A DNA stretch of 64,000 nt from Kalaharituber pfeilii (lineage: Eukaryota; Ascomycota; Pezizomycetes; Pezizales; Pezizaceae): assembly GCA_015179045.1 (NCBI GenBank), contig WHUZ01000018.1, positions 434,001 through 498,000 on the forward strand, in the 5' to 3' direction. The notes beneath the pieces are model-generated. The model had not been told where the DNA came from. It made no database searches and worked only from the letters and a program-made list of their open reading frames with translations. This document shows positions 57,181 through 64,000 of the stretch, piece by piece (within the stretch, counting starts at the first letter, position 1; each line of letters starts with the position of its first letter). The position numbers and the translations under genes were made by a program.

Positions 57181-58610
57181 TGCGTCAGATAATCCTTTGT
57201 ATCGTGGGTCGTGGAGTTATCGTCGTTGTCGGGCGGGTCGTCGTCGTCGTATTGGTATCCGATAATCTCTAGCTTTGGTGTAGCTAATTTTTGGTGCGGC
57301 GTTGCGTAGCGGGCAACGTTTGTGGGAATAGCAGTCGTGTGTGAGTTAGGGCAGACTCTATCAATACCCTTATCTGATCTAGATAACAGTGAGGGCCAGA
57401 CATGCATCCATCACGTGAAAAGCTATTCTGGATCACACTAAGTAGCACTGTGCGACATTCATGCAAATCGAAGTCATCGCCTCCACTTGGGTCAGAGTTA
57501 AAATACTCAAGCTGAAAACTGATTCAATTGCATTGTACAGAGAGTTGAAACGCATGAGGTTATTGTTCTTACACTTCTCATCTTCCGAACATACTACTTT
57601 GCCGCTGTTCGCTTAAACGTTCCATCTCACGGCCCACGAAACTACTTTACGGCCTCCAGAGAGCTGTACGTACCCAGCCTAAGACTGGGTGTGCTGCCAA
57701 GAAATAGTAGCAAAGACACCGTCTGCTATGCCATGGCGGAGGCCGAAAATAATAGCCTGGGAACACCAGAAAGCGGTTCTGTTCTGGTATCCGACTCTCT
57801 CCGAACCAATTCCTGTGTTCTCGTTCCTGACCACATAGCAAGGATACCAGTATTACTGATATATTAATGTTGTTCAGTGTCGGGGATCTGCACCTATGTC
57901 ACCCGCCGTCTCCACTATGATACAGCATTCTGCACCCCTAGTGCTTCTTATTCTGCCATAGGAGACCCTTCCCGAAGGACCCTATGACGCAAGCCAATCT
58001 CCTGGTCCACCCATTCCCCATGTCCCATCTCCAAATCCCCCAGCTTTGTTTACCTCCATCATACTCTAGGTGGGAGCATTGGCATCTAACCCAACTGAAG
58101 CCTAGCCGCCTGCACCCGTCCCCACCTTATTTTAGCTCAAACCCGGGTCGTCTGTTCCTGTCCATAGAAACAGCAGGGCCTCGACTCGTGGGTTACTTCC
58201 CGTGGGTCTGGGCATGTCTAGGCAGCAACTGATGTATGCATACGAGAAATTTATAAAAAGTACCTGAGAAAAAAAAGCAATTTTTTTTGGTTAAGCTTGC
58301 TGCTTTGCAACATGAGGTTGTAGAGTACGTAAAGTCTGATAGAGCTGGCATTAATACGGATTCAGCTGAGGAGGGGGAGCAAATTGTTTGCTTTGGCTGT
58401 GTTGTGAATGGCAATTTAACCCCTCCTTGTGCCCCCAGGGAACCCACAAGTTAGCAGTCTCGACAAGTTCCTATGATAGTGGGAGCAGTGTCAATGTTAA
58501 TGAAGTGCTAGCTTTGGCCTCATAATCTACTTTTTTCATTCGACGACCGCCGAGTATATTTTTACAGTTCCTGCTCACATTTACCAATTGTGTCTTAAAA
58601 CAAAAAAATA
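57181..58610. other. RPL13 promoter and intergenic DNA
   Basis: RPL13 upstream region, then about 1 kb without a supported gene. A repeated tcgtcgtcgtcg lies at 57239-57250. The ORFs near 57647-58447 are not recognised. Confidence 0.4.
57346..57351 (-). promoter_or_regulatory. CCCTAA (telobox/HomolE-like) in RPL13 promoter
   Basis: The reverse strand reads GCCCTAACTC here, 166 nt before the RPL13 ATG. CCCTAA boxes bind Tbf1-type factors at ribosomal protein promoters in many ascomycetes. The same box occurs at the same distance before RPS16. Confidence 0.5.
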
Positions 58611-58672
58611 GGTGAGGTCTCATTCTCGTATTTTTTTTTTTCTTTTTTTTTTTTTCAGCTCTACAGAAAATT

Positions 58673-58792
58673 ATGACTCAGGCCCAGACTAGACCTGTAC
58701 CAGCTGAGAAAGTAAATTCTGTACCGGGAAAGGCTTCAAAGTTCAATTTCACTTTAAACAAACTTGGCCCGCAGAAACCTACTACACTGTAG
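58673..58792 (+). other. Upstream ORF, 39 codons, in the DAHP synthase leader
   Basis: ATG to TAG, out of the main frame, ending 89 nt before the main ATG. It follows a strong intron-like acceptor (long poly(T) then cag at 58655-58658), with a possible donor gtgagg at 58612. If it is in the mature leader it could limit translation of the synthase. Alternatively the ATG is incidental, since it overlaps the TGACTCA site. Confidence 0.35.
58674..58680 (+). promoter_or_regulatory. TGACTCA, Gcn4/CPC1-type general amino acid control site
   Basis: A perfect TGACTCA lies 202 nt before the ATG of the DAHP synthase gene, with a second partial TGACTC at 58883-58888. Gcn4 (CPC1 in filamentous fungi) binds this sequence, and ARO3 is a known Gcn4 target in yeast. 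Presence is seen; function is inferred. Confidence 0.55.
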
Positions 58793-58881
58793 CTTACTGA
58801 TTCCCGTCCTGGTTACGAGACTAATTCCCGTACTCGTTCGGCAGCTTGCAGATTGGTTTTTTCATCCATCCTGAAAAGTGA

Positions 58882-60440
<1,559 letters not shown>

Positions 60441-61153
60441 AGTAACTTTGAGATGTGTTGAGTTGTCTTGATGATATTATTTGTGAAATTAAATTGGGAA
60501 AATATATATAGTTTGGGGAATGGAAGTTGAAAACGAAAACTGGGTTTTAGGTGTTTTTCTTACTGCTGTTTTTCCTTTGCCGTTCGCTGGGCTAAGTTGG
60601 TTTTCGACGTCGGTATTGGGATAGTTTGTTTCTGTAGTAGATGTACTGTTGGTAACAAAAAAAGATGATAGCATACTGTTGTGTTATCTGGATAACAATG
60701 TATACGCTACATGCAATTGAAAAGCACTTGGAAAGAGGCAAATTATAGATGATGGCTTTAGCTGTGTAATGTAGTTCAGGGTTTAAGTATTTCACAGTAC
60801 ACGCAGGCTCCCCTACTATATATCTATATATATTTTGGAAAGAGATGAAGTAAGGAGAAGCAATCGCGATGAAGTATCGGTTGGAGTCGGGATTTGGACG
60901 CAGGGCAGACTGATATAGTAAGACATCAATCCTACCCAGTCCAGCCTGCCCATGTACCCCTTAACCTTAGCCCCGAGCATTACGGCAATGCGAAGGAGAG
61001 ACTGGGGAACATGGAATCTCGGGAGAGCATGTATGCATGCGTCAATTGACTTAAAAAGCAGTCGATTCTTCTAAAATTACGGGTATCTAAATTACTTAGT
61101 AAGATATTGACATGTCGAGACTGACCCGCCCTAACAAGAGGTTCTAAAACGTC
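60441..61153. other. Convergent intergenic region
   Basis: Between the DAHP synthase stop and the stop of the RCC1-repeat gene. AT-rich, no gene seen. Confidence 0.4.
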
Positions 61154-62368
61154 TCAGATGCCGCCTTCATGAATTCTTGTTCCAATCAACCCAAACCCAG
61201 CTAGTTGCGCATCCAGCGCCGATACATCTAATGCACCCCTTCTCCCCATCTCATCATCTGGCGGCGGAATATGCACCTCCCTCACACCTGCTACATCCCC
61301 CTTCTCCAAGCGCCCACAATTGCCATGCTCACCCCACCCCCATGCAACAAGTCTCTCCTCATCTCCATCCCTAGTCACAACCGCAAGACCATGCTCACTG
61401 CCTATTGCTATTTGCTGAATAGAGCCCATTGCCGCAAGCATTGTGGAGGAGGGTATCTGGCCATGGTCGGATTTTCCCCATGCGAGGAGCGCGCCTGTGG
61501 AGAGGAGGGCATAGATACCATTCCATGAGGTGCACAGGGTGAGAGTATCTTTAAGATGTGACTGGAGAGGGAGACAGGAGAGCAGAGACCATTTGGGGTT
61601 CGAGGAGCTGAGGAGCAGGTGTTGGGTACCGTCTGCAGAAAGGAGAAGGGTTGTTTCCTGGGTGCAGCCGCCGCGTGCGACAGGGAAGGGTATAAGAGGG
61701 ATGAGAGTGGGATAAGGAATTGTTTTTGGTGGCGTTGTTTGGGAGGGGGGGGTCAGTTGGCCTTTGCGAGACATGCCCCAGCCGTAAACAGCACCGGTGT
61801 TAAGGACGGCAATGACATGGGTTATGGAGGATGTCAGGAAGGTAATAAAGGTGTTCTCGGGAGGAAATGATGGGATGAGGTGGAGGGTAGTTGACGGGAT
61901 ATTATCCGCAAGAGAGAGAGTAGAGGTGATAGAGGGACCGAGACCGAGCTCCCCTTTGCTTCCTCCCCCGCAGACGTAAACTCGCTTACCGTCATTTGTG
62001 ACTAGAACCGTAAATTCCCATCCAGCAGTGCAAAGTCCCCATTGAGTTGACGTACTCTCGATATTGGTACCTGGTTCTGCGCAATTGGATCCTAATAGCG
62101 GGGGGCTAGGGAACTGTGTAAATGCATCTATCCTTGCTCCAACCTCTTCAGGTATAAGCCCACATTGTCCAGATGAGTTATTTCCGGTCACAAAGGCCTC
62201 GCCAGATGAATAGAGTAGTATTGTGTGGTTCCCTCCGGCAACGATGGCCTTTGGTGGTCCTGCTGGTGGTTTTGATAGAAACAAGCATGGAGTCGGGATT
62301 GAGACGTCGTCAGTGTGTGAAAGTGAGAGTTGCGAGCTGGAGTTGGAGCCAAAGGAATAGAGTGGCAT
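61154..62368 (-). CDS. ATS1: RCC1-repeat protein, Ats1/Kti13-like
   Basis: 404-aa single-exon protein with a series of RCC1-type blades. Repeat signatures in order: LYSFGSNSSSQLS (start), VTGNNSSGQCG, VYVCGGGSKGELG, VYGWGMSRKGQL, LLAWGKSDHGQI and LVAWGWGEHGNCG near the end. The length and a single small propeller fit the fungal Ats1/Kti13 family rather than nuclear RCC1. Yeast Kti13 works with Kti11 in diphthamide synthesis and Elongator-dependent tRNA wobble modification. Assignment to Kti13 rests on size and overall look, as other small RCC1 proteins exist. It is divergent from RPS16, start to start 408 bp. Confidence 0.8.
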   Translation of the reverse strand: MPLYSFGSNSSSQLSLSHTDDVSIPTPCLFLSKPPAGPPKAIVAGGNHTILLYSSGEAFVTGNNSSGQCGLIPEEVGARIDAFTQFPSPPLLGSNCAEPGTNIESTSTQWGLCTAGWEFTVLVTNDGKRVYVCGGGSKGELGLGPSITSTLSLADNIPSTTLHLIPSFPPENTFITFLTSSITHVIAVLNTGAVYGWGMSRKGQLTPPSQTTPPKTIPYPTLIPLIPFPVARGGCTQETTLLLSADGTQHLLLSSSNPKWSLLSCLPLQSHLKDTLTLCTSWNGIYALLSTGALLAWGKSDHGQIPSSTMLAAMGSIQQIAIGSEHGLAVVTRDGDEERLVAWGWGEHGNCGRLEKGDVAGVREVHIPPPDDEMGRRGALDVSALDAQLAGFGLIGTRIHEGGI

Positions 62369-62603
62369 GGGAGGCAGTATTTGATGTTTGAACGCTGCTG
62401 GCAGTATGGTGGTTCGTATCAGAATACTTCATTGCTGTAAAGAGTGTGGCCAACGTCGTACCGGGTGAAGAAGCTCCGTTCCCAGATATGTGTGTATGTA
62501 AACTGCTCTGATAAGTATGTAGAACAAGCTGCAGGGTCATGTAGGGGTAGCGCGTCTTGGTATTGATAGGTCTATCTTATCTGATTATCGATCTGTAGGG
62601 TAT

Positions 62604-62610
62604 ACCCTAA
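62604..62610 (+). promoter_or_regulatory. ACCCTAA (telobox/HomolE-like) upstream of RPS16
   Basis: Lies 167 nt before the RPS16 ATG. The matching box is 166 nt before RPL13. HomolE and telobox elements drive ribosomal protein genes in fission yeast and many other ascomycetes. Confidence 0.5.
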
Positions 62611-62749
62611 CGCTGAGTTCTTGGCCATCCCACAGTTTCGCACCGTTCTGTGCCAAATGTACACTAGATGAAAATAATTCTGTACGCCATATCGAGAAAT
62701 CCGACGACGCAGTAACGAACCGTATCAGTCTCACGCCGCCGAGCCATCA

Positions 62750-62757
62750 CAGTCACA
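62750..62757 (+). promoter_or_regulatory. CAGTCACA, HomolD box of RPS16
   Basis: Exact match to the fission yeast HomolD box, a TATA-like core element of ribosomal protein genes. It ends 19 nt before the ATG, implying a very short leader if used. Confidence 0.55.
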
Positions 62758-62776
62758 TCAATTAGCTGCTGCAAAT

Positions 62777-63626
62777 ATGTCTGCACCAACTCCCAGTGTT
62801 CAATGCTTTGGCAAGAAGAAGACCGGTATGGATTAAACTTTCACCAGTTGATTGCTTTTGAAATGGGAGCAAGGGATGGGGAATCGCTAGATCTTTGGGG
62901 GCTGGATTTGTCGGGAGGGATAGTGGGTCTTGAAATGAGGGATAAGCAACAAAAAAGAAGTTGATAAAGGATGCTCTAGCTGCGAGGAAGAGGGGGAACT
63001 TATGAACGTACATTTTTTTGCAGGTTTGGTACATTTTGGCTAACAATTTGGGTTATCTCCAGCCACTGCCGTCGCCCACTGCAAGGTTCGCAATATCAAT
63101 TATCATAGGAGGACCTTTGCAGCATAACTGACTTGGACAAATTAGGCGGGCCGTGGTCTGATCAAGGTGAATGGTTCTCCTCTCAACCTTGTCAAGCCAG
63201 AGATTCTGCGATTCAAAGTCTATGAGCCTCTCCTCATTGTCGGTCTCGACAAGTTCGCAAATGTCGACATCAGAGTCCGTGTGAACGGTGGTGGTCACAC
63301 ATCGCAGGTTTATGCTATCCGTCAAGGTATTTATCAACCTACTTCCTCCGTGATTGAACTCCCGCAAGTTTTCAGGAAGAGGAGGAGCACAATCAAAATT
63401 TCGCTCATTTTGAACCAATCTCTGACAAGTATCATTTCAAATAGCAATCGCAAAGTCTCTGGTAGCATACTATCAGAAGTACGTTGATGAGCACTCCAAG
63501 AACCAGCTCAAGCAAGCTCTTGTACAATACGACCGAACCCTACTGGTTGCCGACAACAGGCGCTGTGAGCCAAAGAAGTTCGGTGGTCCAGGTGCCAGAG
63601 CCAGGTACCAGAAATCTTACCGTTAA
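62777..63626 (+). CDS. RPS16: 40S ribosomal protein uS9
   Basis: Four exons: 62777-62825, 63063-63085 (23 nt), 63146-63326 and 63445-63626, all introns GT-AG (237, 60 and 118 nt), 144 aa in phase. The product matches uS9 end to end: [72 protein letters not shown] and the C-terminal [15 protein letters not shown], whose tail reaches the ribosomal P site. The 23-nt exon 2 is easily missed by gene finders. Without it the frame fails. The acceptor before exon 3 has a clear branch site (aactgac). Confidence 0.97.
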
Positions 63627-64000
63627 ATTGCGAAAACAAAGCCAATGGGGTTGGGGAGTGGGAGTGGGAGTGGGAGTGGGAAGGGCGCAAAAGAAAATGG
63701 GCATCTTTTGTTTTCCTTGGGCTTCGTCGGTTTCTGTCTTTCTGTTATCTATCCTAGCCATATACACCACCATTTGGCCTTTCATTTCCTCGTTCACAAC
63801 TTCCCTCTCTCGCCTACGCCGTGCACTCGTGGCGATGCCTCCGCGGATCAGTTAACTCTGCCCTACCCAGGTTGGGGATGGCGGAACCAAGTAGCAATTG
63901 TGGAGGTCATGTTGCGGAAGAGGTGGCAGGGCAGACTGGGAATTGCGTAGAGAGGCGTGCTGGCTTAACTGGTCCATGGCAAATGTTCGTTTTTTTCCCA
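63627..64000. other. 3' flank of RPS16 with short GTGGGA minisatellite
   Basis: Four tandem GTGGGA units lie at about 63658-63681, just after the stop. No further gene seen before the window edge. Confidence 0.5.

Larger units (their letters stand above)
62369..62776. promoter_or_regulatory. Bidirectional promoter, ATS1-like / RPS16
   Basis: 408 bp between divergent starts. On the RPS16 side it contains ACCCTAA at 62604-62610 and CAGTCACA at 62750-62757, two elements known from ascomycete ribosomal protein promoters. Confidence 0.55.

Overview
The window is nuclear DNA from a filamentous ascomycete (Pezizomycotina-like). Short GT-AG introns interrupt the ribosomal, glucosidase II and DAHP synthase genes. 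The proteins include the fungal AcpS-type phosphopantetheinyl transferase, a Vip1-type RRM protein and an ARO3-like DAHP synthase. Gene density is low, about a dozen genes in 64 kb with gene-poor stretches of up to about 8 kb, and there are poly(A)-tailed LINE remnants. A Pezizomycetes-like genome would fit, but I cannot fix the class from this sequence.

Layout. 1-2640 (-): TRAMP-type non-canonical poly(A) polymerase (Trf4/Cid14), running off the left edge. 3826-6279 (+): nucleolar-type RRM and Ser/acidic protein. 6280-27211: long gene-poor region holding a five-intron orphan gene with one in-frame TGA (14201-15772), two 5'-truncated LINE copies (22521-24087), a LINE micro-copy (7706-7755), a degenerate 547-bp inverted-repeat element (8164-8710), an 84-nt hairpin (24206-24289) and an iterated-motif cluster (24471-24606). 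27212-29843: two hypothetical ORFs and mitochondrial-type holo-ACP synthase. 30311-32824 (-): BTB-like protein. 34854-36773 (-): glucosidase II beta subunit with an apparent one-base frameshift. 36774-43462: gene-poor, ending in a GC- and pyrimidine-rich leader. 43463-47623 (+): 1386-aa disordered protein conserved in filamentous ascomycetes. 50485-51449: weak multi-exon candidate. 53158-54281 (-): Vip1-type RRM protein with a CxC-rich cluster. 56266-57180 (-): RPL13. 58882-60440 (+): ARO3-like DAHP synthase with a general-control site and uORF in its leader. 61154-62368 (-): RCC1-repeat Ats1/Kti13-like protein, divergent from RPS16 (62777-63626, +).

The genes form no cluster or operon. They are housekeeping functions: RNA surveillance, ribosome synthesis, ER glycoprotein quality control, mitochondrial ACP activation and aromatic amino acid synthesis. 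The main points for a second look are the GTB1 frameshift, the orphan with one nonsense codon, a LINE family that leaves tiny tailed copies, the ribosomal promoter boxes, and the metallothionein-like Cys cluster in Vip1. I found no convincing wholly new biological system.
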